Source: Trichopria drosophilae (taxonomy: Eukaryota > Arthropoda > Insecta > Hymenoptera > Diapriidae). Taken from it: a DNA stretch of 64,000 nt. Below, piece after piece: positions 49,397 through 61,300 of the stretch; the stretch's first letter is position 1; each line of letters begins with the position of its first letter. A program made the translations under genes and the position numbers. Location of the stretch: positions 16,163,501-16,227,500 of the forward strand of contig CM059582.1 in assembly GCA_030407085.1 (NCBI GenBank), given 5' to 3'. The notes beneath the pieces are model-generated. The model was not told the DNA's origin, ran no database searches, and worked only from the letters and a program-made list of their open reading frames with translations.

Positions 49397-52000
49397 TTAA
49401 CGAAAAATTAAATTTTCATTTTTTACTTTTCAAAAAAATGAGGACCGAACTTTTTTATTGTAGATATCTTGGAAACAAGATACGTATAAGTGACTAAACT
49501 TGGCGACCTTTTTTTTTCAATGAGAGAAAAAAAATTGTCAACTTTGCTACCAACTAGATGGGATAACTATGTACATAGTTAAATGAACTATTCTCTACAC
49601 TTTCAGGTTATGCTAAGCTGTCAACATTACTAACCAACGGTCATTTCTACTATAGGAATTCCAAAAAACGATATTGTTTTCAAAATTCTCAGTGATTTCC
49701 TGTTTACAACCGACTGGTTTCCTATATCAAATGAAATTGAGGAAGTTTTAATACAATATTAAACCTTTTCATACGAATATATCCATTTGAGGTTATGTTC
49801 AATGTTTACATGTGAAAACAATGAATTTTGGAATGCAAATCGACTGTAGAACCAAACGAAATCGAATGAAATATCATTCACTTTAAGCAGGCTATATCAA
49901 AAGAACGCATCACTTCCAATGAAAAAATGATAGAAAGAAAAACATAGTCGTGAACAAAATCTTCTAGAGCATTTTAAAAAATTATTACAAAAGATTATTG
50001 TAAATACTATGTAACTTCCAAACACCATTTTAACGCATAAGAAAATATTAAATCGTTTATTTCATATTTTTACCTGTTTTTTTACAACTCCACTCTATAA
50101 GACAAATTTTATTACAACATTTAATCTACCTTTTATTTCTTCGGAACCTACTCGTGAAATGTAGATCCGTCCTGTGATATTCGATTTTTTATTTTACTGG
50201 TATGAAGGTATCAAATGGAATATTGAGAATCACTTTGACTAAAATGCAACATTTGTTTTCTGACTCAAAATCATTTTGGTGATTCCAGTTCCAGATAGGA
50301 GAAGGGGAAGTAGTCCTATTTCGTCCACTCGTATCCCTCTTTTTTTCTGATAGAGCACGTTGCCGTCTGAATTGATAGTGGTGTGACTGGAACGCTGTCA
50401 TAATGTTGGCAATTCTTGTCATACAGGTTCCCTCTACACTTCTTACTTTATTCAAAGGTTATCACAGCCGATTAAATTTTGAACCCTGTGGAATTAATTT
50501 CCGAGCTTCACGAGATTTGAGTTTATTTATTTATTTTCAGAAAAATCGATAAACACATTCTTTTTATTTTTGGCCTCGGGTGACATAGCCCGTAATTAAA
50601 TCGTCTTTGTTTGTGTAATGGAAGGACGATACCGTTATGTGAAAAACATTTGGATGGTCCAAACGTATCCCCATTTTTTTGCATCATAATTTTTATTTAT
50701 TTTTTTTTTTAAGCCCTTAGTACATCTAAGAAGATTTGTCCAATAAATCGCTACAAATTGTATCTGAAATTTGAAGGTTACAACTACAATAATTGGTTAT
50801 AACATGTTCTTAATGGATTCAATACATCCTTTTAGCTGTACATCGAAAATGCATAAAAAATTATTGAAACACATTCATTTTTTAACTTTTTGAATTCGTA
50901 CTTTGGGAAAACGCATCCATTTTCATCCGCAGTACATTTTTACTTATTCAAACTTATTGGAAATTTGAATTTTCACTCCATGCAAAGTCGAGTCTGATTG
51001 ATTTACTCACGCAATGCATTCTTATTCGTTCTAACTAATTGGAATCTGTACTCTGGAATCCACGTGAATAAAACCATTATATTCTTTAAAAACTAAGCCA
51101 TTAATGCGTCTCTATCCAAATTTACGAAGAAAGAAACTTGTAATTCAATCTTCATCCAAAAGTAACATTCTTGAAACAAAATGTCCATTTATAAATGCGC
51201 ATGAAATAAAACGCACATTAAAGACATTGCTATTTTTTGTATTCAATGGTATTCTTTTTAGTCAACAAATTAAATAATTTTTTGGCATGAATTAATTTTC
51301 ATCGATGTTAATGCATTTGTATCCGTCTTCGTTGACTGTCAATATTATTGTAATTATTGCCATAAACTATTCCTGAGTGTGTATAGAAATTTATTGAAGT
51401 GCTTAAAAAGTAGAATTTTATTTTAATACATTTTAACGGATTTAAAACACAAATAGAATAAAGATGTTTAATGCAGTTTAATTCAATTTCGATTACTCAA
51501 CAATTTTCAATTGTGAGTTTTTAGGAGTGATGTAACGTTTCCCGGTGCAGCTCAAGAAACCGAAAAATCCAAAAGCTGACAGGTCAAAAAAACGACAGTC
51601 AAAAAAACCGACAATCGAAAAGCCGAAAGTCAGCAAACTTCAAAAAATGACTATCCGCTTGTCAGTGTGTCTATTTTTTCATGTATCCGTTTGTTGACTG
51701 TCGGTTTTTGACCTATGGGCTTTTTTATTTGTCGAAAACTTTATCCTGCTTCAGATAGTTTTTTATTTTTTTTTTTTGCATTCCGGGTAATAACGATACA
51801 TATATAAGCAGTTAAAAAGGTCGCAAATTACATGACAATAACTGCAAAAACAGTCCGAGAAAAAAGTTGTATGATGCATCTACTTTTTCAAAATTTTATG
51901 TAACATCCAGATGGGTGGAAAATCCAAGTTTACATTATTAAAGCATATAGTAAAAACGTTAGACAGGCTAACAATGCAGTATATAACATCAAGTACTCTC
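49397..52000. other. Intergenic DNA between the head-to-head gene pair; no gene supported
   Basis: 51545-51735 holds degenerate repeats of gaccgtc/aaaaccgacaatcgaaa with an inverted echo (gactgtcggtttttgacc). 50250-50460 is somewhat GC-richer, with no recognisable protein. Otherwise nothing seen. Confidence 0.3.
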
Positions 52001-52226
52001 GACTGGTACCTAAACAGAATCGGAAAAGTGCTCTTCCGTAATCCACCGGTCTTGGACAAGATCGCCCGGGGACAGACTTCCTCGAGAGGCGTTTCCTTTT
52101 GCAACCAAGAAGTCAGACGAGCTGTTTTGTAGGTACATCGATCCGGTTGCCAATTTACCAGTAATGCGCCTTCGTTTTCCTCGATCCTCCCCGGAAACGA
52201 ACGACTGGTCCCCTTCGGAATCCGGA

Positions 52227-52244
52227 TTCGGATCCGGATCCGAA
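52227..52244. promoter_or_regulatory. 18-bp perfect palindrome upstream of the TATA box
   Basis: TTCGGATCCGGATCCGAA is its own reverse complement and ends 33 bp before the TATA box. It is strikingly GC-rich for this genome and preceded by a partial copy (ggaatccggattcgg). It is a plausible dimeric factor site; the factor is unknown. Confidence 0.4.
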
Positions 52245-52277
52245 AGAACCCCAGGAAATCGGGAACCTTTGCGACAA

Positions 52278-52285
52278 TATAAAAG
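52278..52285 (+). promoter_or_regulatory. TATA box (TATAAAAG) of the GYGH protein gene
   Basis: TATAAAAG lies about 98 bp before the predicted ATG at 52376. A TCAAGTG sequence about 31 nt downstream (52309) fits a start site. TATA promoters are common for strongly, stage-specifically expressed cuticle genes. Confidence 0.65.
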
Positions 52286-52375
52286 CAAACGTCTCCAATG
52301 AAAATCGATCAAGTGAGAGTAGCACGGTAAATCGTACACATTTCGAAAATCGTTTTGGTGTTCCAGAGCAGCATC

Positions 52376-52390
52376 ATGACTAGGATACTG
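52376..52390 (+). CDS. GYGH gene exon 1: 15-nt coding exon
   Basis: Codes for MTRIL before GTGAGG. Chosen because it lies about 65 nt after a likely TATA-driven start, ends in phase 0 as exon 2 needs, and completes a textbook signal peptide. Invisible to frame-length searches. Confidence 0.65.
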
Positions 52391-55300
52391 GTGAGGAATT
52401 ACGGATTAATCACCGGGAATAGCCTTGGATTTTAATTCGGTTTCTTCGAGTGATATTCGAATCGTAGGGAGTGAAACAGTGACGAAGGTCTGGGGTTCAA
52501 ATTCGTGAAATTTTTTTATTTTTAATCGTTCTTTATGACATGCAATTGCAAAATATTTGTTTCTTGTTCGAAATTTAACTTTAATTGGTAAATTTACTAA
52601 CAAACGGGAAATCATCATTTTTATTGAGAGGAAAGTCTTTTATTTAGTAATTTGTATAAATATTAACATACAACAACGGTTTTTTATTAAAATAAAAACG
52701 ATTTACGAGAACTTAATCACTCCCGTTTAAGACATTCTAAACGAAAATGTACCGATTTTTAGTCACTATTGTTTATAATATTTCTTTTATTGTTAAACTG
52801 GACTGGAACAAAATGTATTTGAGTTCTTTTTATTCTTTCAACATTAGAAATTTTTCATTAGATTAATAATTTTTAAAATAAACCCAAGAAACTAAACAAA
52901 ACTCTTCTCGTGGTTTTTCAAAATTACGGCATTGATATGGCCGCCGATTGTCATAATCATATTCGTAACCATGAGCAAAAATACACGAAAGTTGTATTGT
53001 GTAGTTTTTTTTGCAAAGTTTTTCGAAGGGTTTCAGAAGTTATGTAACTTAAAAACATTTCTAAGATTTTTCTTTGATTTGGTGTATTTGGTGAATCAGA
53101 ATTTTGTATAAATTTTAAAGAATATTTTACTAGAAAAATTAATACTAAAGGCCACTTTATTGGAAATTAATTTGTTTCAACCCAAATACAGTTATTTCGA
53201 TACTCCCTTAATTTTTGTAAAGAATCACTACAAAAATCACTCCAATAAGAGTGGATTGAGTGAAATTCGATTCTAAAAGACTTAAAGAAACGTTGGTATT
53301 TTCACTCTTCCGGTAAGAGTGAATTTAGTAACGTAGCCGCCGCTAGGAGCACTCGCGACACGTGGAGGTTCTATTTTGTTCTCGTTATTGAATTGTATTT
53401 GTGTTTTGTATATTAGACGAATCGAAGGAACATTTCCACACTCCATATCTTATTTATTATATGTGATACCTCTAACATTTATTTAGAACTTTCCAGCTTG
53501 TTCCTAGAATGAAATATGAAAGCCACATTGTCTCTATTACTGTGAATTCAAAGAATATTTTGACATATTAGACAAACCATAAAAAAATGTCTTAATTAAA
53601 TTAATTTTTTCTTTTACGAGTAAATAATATTTTTTGTCCCAGTAGGATGCAAAGTGCGATGAGCCATCGCGGAACATTTCTTCCTATAGTTAAACCGGGG
53701 CGAAAAATCGCATTTTGCGGCCTACTGCGATAAAAATAAAAGTTTCACACTCGTTATATTAAAGTTTTATATTCTATGTATTCTTAGAATCGAATTAAAT
53801 TATGTTACACTGTGTAACAACGAATATTCATTCCAATCAGAGTTGCTCGGTTTTTATTGTCGATTAGAATGAAAATTTATTCCATTAGAGTGATATATTA
53901 TTTATTATATAAGCGAAATTTAGAGAGTAATGTTTCTTATGAAGTGGGTTGTGCTCGGCTATTATTTCTTCACTAAATTATATGAAGTGACTATTAAATC
54001 ACCTTTTCAAAGAAGAAGAACATTTCTTTTTTAAAATGTAAAAACTACACTATTATTTCAGGAAGCTTTGTAACTTTGAATATTACGGTTTAAAAAAGTA
54101 ATTATTTTTTAATTAAAATCAGAAAAATGTACTTTTATGTCCGAGTGAAAGATTAAAAAAACCATATTATCTTGGATAATTGTAGATTATAAATTTGTTT
54201 GAATTTGAACATCAAAGAAATTTGAACTTTTATTACAAGAAAAAGAATTCAATTCTTACAGATACGCAAGAATATTTAAGAATAATTTAATGAAATTTTG
54301 GGTAATAAAAATTTGGATGACACTAGGTTTTTCCCAGGAGAATTAGATTATTGTTTAAAAAAAAGTTTTCTTTGGTGTCTACATGTCATAGCCTATTAAG
54401 CATTATTCTAAAAAAGAGAAAAATATATTTGATTAAACGAATAATTTTATAAATAAATTTACTAAAAAATATTTTACTTGATTCAAATCACTATTTTGCA
54501 AATTAAAAAAAAACTGTTTTTAAACATAACTATATCATTACTAATTTTTAAAAATAATTTTTTAAATTAGACATATGTTAACTGTAAGTAAATATTACCT
54601 CGAAGAATTTATTTTCTAAATCGAATAATCGTTTACTTTTTATTACCTTCGATTTAACGCATATTAATATACAAGATTTGAAATAACTGTTTATAATAAA
54701 CCAATATTTCATATCTACTGTAAGCATATAAATCAATTATTTGTACTAAAATGTCAATTTCTTAAATCTAAACGAAGTAATAAATGCTTACTTAAAAAAA
54801 AGCATCGAGACATTTGTGTAATACTTGTCAAGTAATTAGTAACCAGTGTAACAAGTATACTGAACAATTTTTTTGTAAACATTGCTGCACCGTGTCGTCT
54901 ATAGAAAATAATATTTCTTGCCAATGGGAATTCACGAAAAATTATACAAAAAAGTAGGAAATATGTACATTCAAATTCTGTTCAAACTATGATAACTTTT
55001 AGAACTTTTTCAATAAAATTGTTTTAGTTGAAATAAATTTCGTCTTCTGAAATTTTGACATCAAGATTCTATCGTTAACAGTATCGTAAAAGCAACAATT
55101 CGCTCCTGAATCAGCTCTTTAAATTCCTTGGAGTGGAAATCTCAGCCACTATTTTATTAAAATTAATAAATTCATTCGATGAAGAGTGACATTTCACTCC
55201 ATCGAGAGTGAAAGAACAAAAACTCACTCCTAGATGAGTAAAATATCACTCTCAATAGAATGAACATTTTACTCTTCGTGAGAGTGGCTCAATTTTCATA

Positions 55301-58300
55301 CCAATTAATTTAAAGAAAGTATAATTTCTGTAAGTTACTTTATAACTCCAAAGATTTTAGAAATGAAGTTTTTATTTTACAAATTTGAGTTGATTCATAT
55401 GGTCAAATCATAACGGCATTTAGAGGTCCCTTCTGTAAGAATGTGTTCCAGTTAGAATCATAAATAGTTCATTAGGACAATTTGAAGTACATTTAGACAT
55501 TCTTATCGATCATTTCCTAGTGAAAATTTGTAGGTGTTATAGCGATCGATAAAAAAGTCTGAATTTATTATAAAAAGTTTAAGTACTTACTTCAATGTCA
55601 CAGTATATTCAGTGTTTTCCTCGTCGAAGTGTGATATATTTTTCGTTTCTCTCTAATGAAACAGTTAACAAATTATATTTAACTGTTAATCAGTTTTAAA
55701 GAATTTACATCTTCTCTGAGAATGAAAAAATCCAAATAAGGATATTGAAACATTAATAAAAATTGCTTATTAACATATTACCCGAGGAAAAATTAGTCAT
55801 AGTTAAAAATCAAAACAATTTCAAAGAAATTTTCACAATTGTACTCGGGTGAAAAATTTCATACTTTGCATTTTTTATATGTGAAAAGGTTGATACTTTG
55901 TGAAAAAAAATACAAAGATGTTAAGTACATTTTTTAAAGCAACATTTTCTGAGTAGGAATTGGTTAATGGGGTATTACTGTTATTATGGTTGTTGTTGCT
56001 GTTGTTATTTTGTCACATCGTCTTGTTCTAAATGTAAAATTTATATTTTCATTCTTTATATTGGGTTATTTTATTTAAACATGCATAACTTTACTGAAAA
56101 AGTGAACAATTCTTTATTAAAATTAATATTAAATTTTGTAATTGAACACAAAATTTATAATTTCACTGCTTGTTTATACTTTTTATTTGATGATGTATAG
56201 CATGAAATACCTTTTAATTATTTAAGAACTCAAGAATTGTAATCGTCGTACTCGGGCTGTACCCTCATTTACGTAACTAAAACAGTTAATTCATTATTTT
56301 ACAGACGGGAGTTTAAGATCCCACAGGATTTTCAGAGTAAAAAAAATGAAAAAAGGATTCTTATACTCGCGTTTTTAATAATGTTATTAATATAAATGTT
56401 GCATATAACATTTCTATTCATTTTCAACTTCGGCTAATACGTCGCTTATAATATTCACCGCTTGAGACGTAATAAAGTTCATAGCATAGTTATGGCATAT
56501 TAGTTAATATAAGAGGAAGACGACACATATGACGTTTACTAGCACACTAACAATAAATACTGATTTTTGAAATATTCATAACTATGTCACGAAACATACT
56601 CGGATTAAGGTTACGAATGATAAGAAAATGAAAAGGTACAAAAAATTATGTTTACTCAGTTTAGAAGCAGTGTTACAGAAATGACATTTTTTTTCGAATT
56701 GCAATCACATTTCCTAATCTGATACGTTGTCACAAATTGTCAACAGCTAATTTTTAACTTCTCCCATAATTGTAACTTTTTCTTGAATGAAAATAATTTC
56801 TTGCGAAAAAAATACCAAATTTTAGGATTTTATTTTAAAACTAACTTCACAACTGAACATGAAATAATAATTACAGCAAAATATTTTATTATAACAAATG
56901 TAACTTATATAACGTTGAATACTTTTTAGGATTAACGTTATTAATTCCAGCCATTTAACGTTTTTATAATCATTCACAATTGTCAGTAGAGCGTGCTAAT
57001 ATGCACGGAAAAAAGATAAACATTGATCTATCTAACTAAGTAGATGAACTAAACGGCTTCTGCGACAGCCGCGGGCTGGGTGGCACGAGAGGGGTACCTG
57101 GCGAGATTACACACGAATTAAGATCGCGAATTAAAATCGCAAATTGTTGTCGTGATTTCATTCGCCGATTTGATTGCGCGAATTAATTCGCGAGTCATCT
57201 CGCGAGGTACCCCTCGCGTGCCACCCATTCGCGGATGGCGCAGAAGCCGTTTAGTTCATCTACTTAACTATTTGCAAATAGCTGATTGAAAAATAACTAA
57301 TACAACAAAATGTAATGCACAATTACTGCAGACTTTATAGCATCGAATTTAATGTTAATACATTTTTGGTAAATAATGAAGTTACATGGAGGCAACCGTC
57401 AGGAGGTCAATAATCTAAATTCAGTTTTGTAGAGAAGAAAGATTAACATGGTCGTAAGTGTTAAAGGTATTTTAGAAATCTGGGAAGTAGAAAAACATGT
57501 TCAAAAATTCGAAGCTATGAACAAAATGGCGAATCCAAGATGGCCGACCGATATACAGAAGTATATTTTAACAAGATGAAACTGGTACCAGAGGATTTTT
57601 TTTGGTTTTGTCGAACTGAAACCGAGTCAAAGTGGGTACCCGGTGGTTAAACATTAGACTTTGAACTTTCAAATTATCTATTTCAGTAGTTCGATCACTT
57701 GTAAGAAATTACATAAATTAGAATTTGACAACCCCAAAAACAAATCTGAGGCCAGTTTTGTAATCAGTGCCTCCAAAAAACTCCGAAAATTTGAATTTTC
57801 AAAATCTGAGTGCAGATTAGTAATCAGCGTCCTCAAAATCCCCTATACTTCAACTGCCGTTAGGTTATGTCTGAAACTTTATGAAATAATATTTTTTTTA
57901 TTTTAAGTTTACAATGATTTGAAGAATTTTCAATTTGCAAAACGCTCCCTGAACATAAAATTCTATTGAAAATTCTTATCGTGCTAATTTACACTAATTG
58001 TTTAGTTTCTCAATTATTATGTGTATTTCAAACATAATAAGTATAACATTTCGAACCTAAAAGTTGAAATGAATAAATTGATTATAATTTTGTTACTAAA
58101 ATTGCATGAAAAAACACCTTTGAGAATCTGGAATTAATTACTATAAATGCGTTGTTAAATTACCTTCTGTTATAAAAGGAAAAAACGGAAGTAATGTGAA
58201 TAAATAACTAATGAGTTCTTCTAACACTGAGTCGTTTTAAAAGTCGATAAACATGGCGGAGTATAAGGTTAAATGCACTAAATGTAAAAATAAAAAAGGT

Positions 58301-61300
58301 AATAAATACAGAATTTTTATTTTTATCAGGTACAAAGTTAATTCGATCGATAAATAACCATTATATAACATTATTTGTATAAAAAATGAACAGATTTTTT
58401 TGTATTCATAATCAAATAAAAAATTTCATATTTTTAATACAAATTTTGAAGAATGTAGGGGACATTTTAACCTCAAAATGCAAAATTTGAAATTAAAATA
58501 TTTCAAAAAATGAAGAATTAGTGATATCTTTTCAAAGTGTTATAAAAACTTTACAAAATAACCGTCGTTGTTTTTCAAAAATCATTTAAAACAAAAAGAA
58601 TCTATGGCATAAATTAGATAATTATATATAGAAAGATTACAAAAATTCCAATTAGTTCATTATCGGATTTGGAAATTTATTAATACAAAAATACTGGGAA
58701 GACAAGCGCTCGATCCGATATTTCAAATAGTTTCTCGTTTCAAAAATGTACAAAAATGTTTTTTTCTGCAGTACCTACTGAGCCGTAGCAACTGGCATAA
58801 AGGTATCCTAATCCAATCGGTCGATATGGTAGTAATTTACGATAGACAACCGAGGTTTAAAATAACTCAAATAATTTTTTCAAGTTTTTGGTATAAAGCA
58901 GTTTCCAGTACACACAAAACTAAAAGGATACTTATAGTTGACATATAGTTCTTTAATAACTTGTAGGTAATTATAAGTCACGGTCCATTTTAAGTCAACT
59001 TTAAGACAACTGTTACAAGTTGGACATTAGAGAACTAGATTTGAGTTTACTGGGTTATTCCGGAGACTAAATATAATCTTCTATGAAATATCAATTATCT
59101 TAATAAACACATCGTCTGCAACATTTCTTTAACCTCCTTAAGGGGCGGCTAAATCAGATCGGTTTATAACGGCAATACATAACCTAAAATATATTCAATT
59201 TAAACATAAACATATTGTATTTTCTAATGTAAATCTATTTCAACATAAATTTACACGTGTTTTTAACAAATTTACGTCAAATTTCAAAGAATTAAATTCA
59301 AAATTCGACAGAATTGAATTGAATTATTGTAGGTTACCATTTGACGTTATCAACCGAGCAGTTTTAATACGAATGGACTCAGTCGATAAAGAAGTGATCA
59401 ATTGAAAATTCAAAATCGTATTTTTTTTTAATATATTTCATCTGTAAGAAAATGTTAATGAAATTGTTTAATTCGCAATGTTGTGTTGGTACTTAAGGGG
59501 GTTCTGAAGTGCTCGACCGATAAGGTACGCATTTTCACTAAAAACCGTAAATAAAAAGTGACTGAAACGATTTTTCGAAATTCGGGCTCTGTAAGGGCAA
59601 TTTTAATTCATATAGAGGTATCCTAGAAAATTCCAAAGACATTCATTGAGAACTGACCGACAATTTTCGGAAATAAATAAAAATCACTTGTTTCCGAAAA
59701 TTCCCGGTCAGTTCTAAATTAAAATATCTTTGATATTTTTCAGGAAACTCTTTATAGTGCTTAGCATTGCCCTTACAGAGTCCGAATTTTAAAAATTGTT
59801 ATTCCGTCGTCTTTAAGTTTTTTAGTTAAATTTCCTACCTTACCTGCGGACCACTTTAGAACCCTCTTAAGGGGTTACTAAAGCCGCTCGGTTGATAACT
59901 TAACCTAAAATATTCAATTTAATCAAAAACAAATGGTATATTCTATTCAAAAACTATTTTAGGATCATTTTACGCGTGTTTTTAATGAATTTACGTCAAA
60001 TTTCAAAGAAATGAATTCAGAATTGGGCAGAATTGAATTGAATTATTTTAGGTTACAATTTGACGTTATCAATAGAGCAGGTTTAACGCGAATGCACTCA
60101 ATGGGTAAAGAAGTAATCAATTGAAAATTCAAAATCGTATTTGTTTTTTTTTTAAAGTGTTTCATCTGTAAGAAAATGATAATGAATTTGTTTAATTCGC
60201 CATCCATCGTTTTGAAATTTGTGTGGATACTCTATGTAAAAACCAAATATAAATCTCTCAAATTTGTCTAGGTTAGGAATTTTACCTTACCTACAGAGAC
60301 ATTCGAAAATATTTATGCAGGTTGTCTTTCTTATATGATATAGTTCCAGTGAATGTATCTTCTCCTTTACAAAATTTACGAATTCAATTTAAATTTTGGG
60401 ATTTCGAATCCGGCAATATCGGTTTTAAGGAGGTTCTAAAGTAGTCCGTCGGCAAGGTAGGAAATTTCACTAAAGAAACGTAAATTCAGATGACTGAATA
60501 ACATTTTCAACAATTCGGGCTCTGTATAATGGCGATTCTAAACACTATAAGCAGTTTCCTAGAAAATACCAAAGAATTCGATTGCGCGCATTTTCGGAAA
60601 TCAGTGATTTTTATTGATTTCCGAAAATTCTTGGTCAGTTTTCAATTAATGTCGTTGGGATTTTTTTATGATACCGTCTACAGTAATTAAAATTGCCTTT
60701 ACAGAGCCCGATTTTCGAAAAATCGTTTCAGTCACTTTTTATTTACGGTTTTTAGTGAAAATTCCTACCTTATCGGTCCAGCACTTTAGAACTCCCTTTC
60801 ACGTTGTTACCAATTATAACGATGACTTTGAAATGCTCAGTCGGTAATATGGTACCAAATCATTTCAAATTAAACTATTTTATTGTATTCTCATAGAACT
60901 TAATGAAAATCAGTAAATCAATATTTACACTGCGATAAAATTGTTTAAGAACATATAATTATTAGATCACCTTGAATATTTTTACAAAAATTGTACAAAA
61001 AAATTGTCTATCGAAATAACTAATATTTACATAAACTTTATGTTTAGATATTCATCGCACTTGTTGGAGGATATGTTAGCGCAGCTTCGTTACAATCCCC
61101 AGATAGCAAACAAAGGAAACGAGGAATTCTGGATGATGGATGGCTCGGTGTATCTAATTCTTTAGATTACGGAGCTGGACATCCATGGGCAGTCGAAGAT
61201 AGTGGATGGAAACCAATCAAAGTAGAATCCTCCGAGTAAGTAAATTTCCTTCCTCAATGATTATTTACACTTTCTATTTATATTTCTCAAACTTAAGAAA

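Larger units (their letters stand above)
52391..61047 (+). other. GYGH gene intron 1 (8.7 kb)
   Basis: Runs from GTGAGG to TTTATGTTTAG. It contains the elements at 53.2-55.3, 57.0-57.3 and 59.1-60.8 kb listed separately. 55967-56200 and 57661-57906 are short AT-rich frames with no family; the second overlaps the dispersed 'gaccccaaaaaca' repeat (57520-57850). Nothing else seen. Confidence 0.6.

Noticed and set aside
52010..52339. 110-codon minus-strand frame over the GYGH promoter
   Set aside because: It covers the TATA box, palindrome and start region, no domain is visible, and its openness is explained by local GC-richness.
52490..52512. GGTTCAAATTC resembling a tRNA B box
   Set aside because: No matching A box, no cloverleaf and no terminator; a chance match or at most a SINE scrap.
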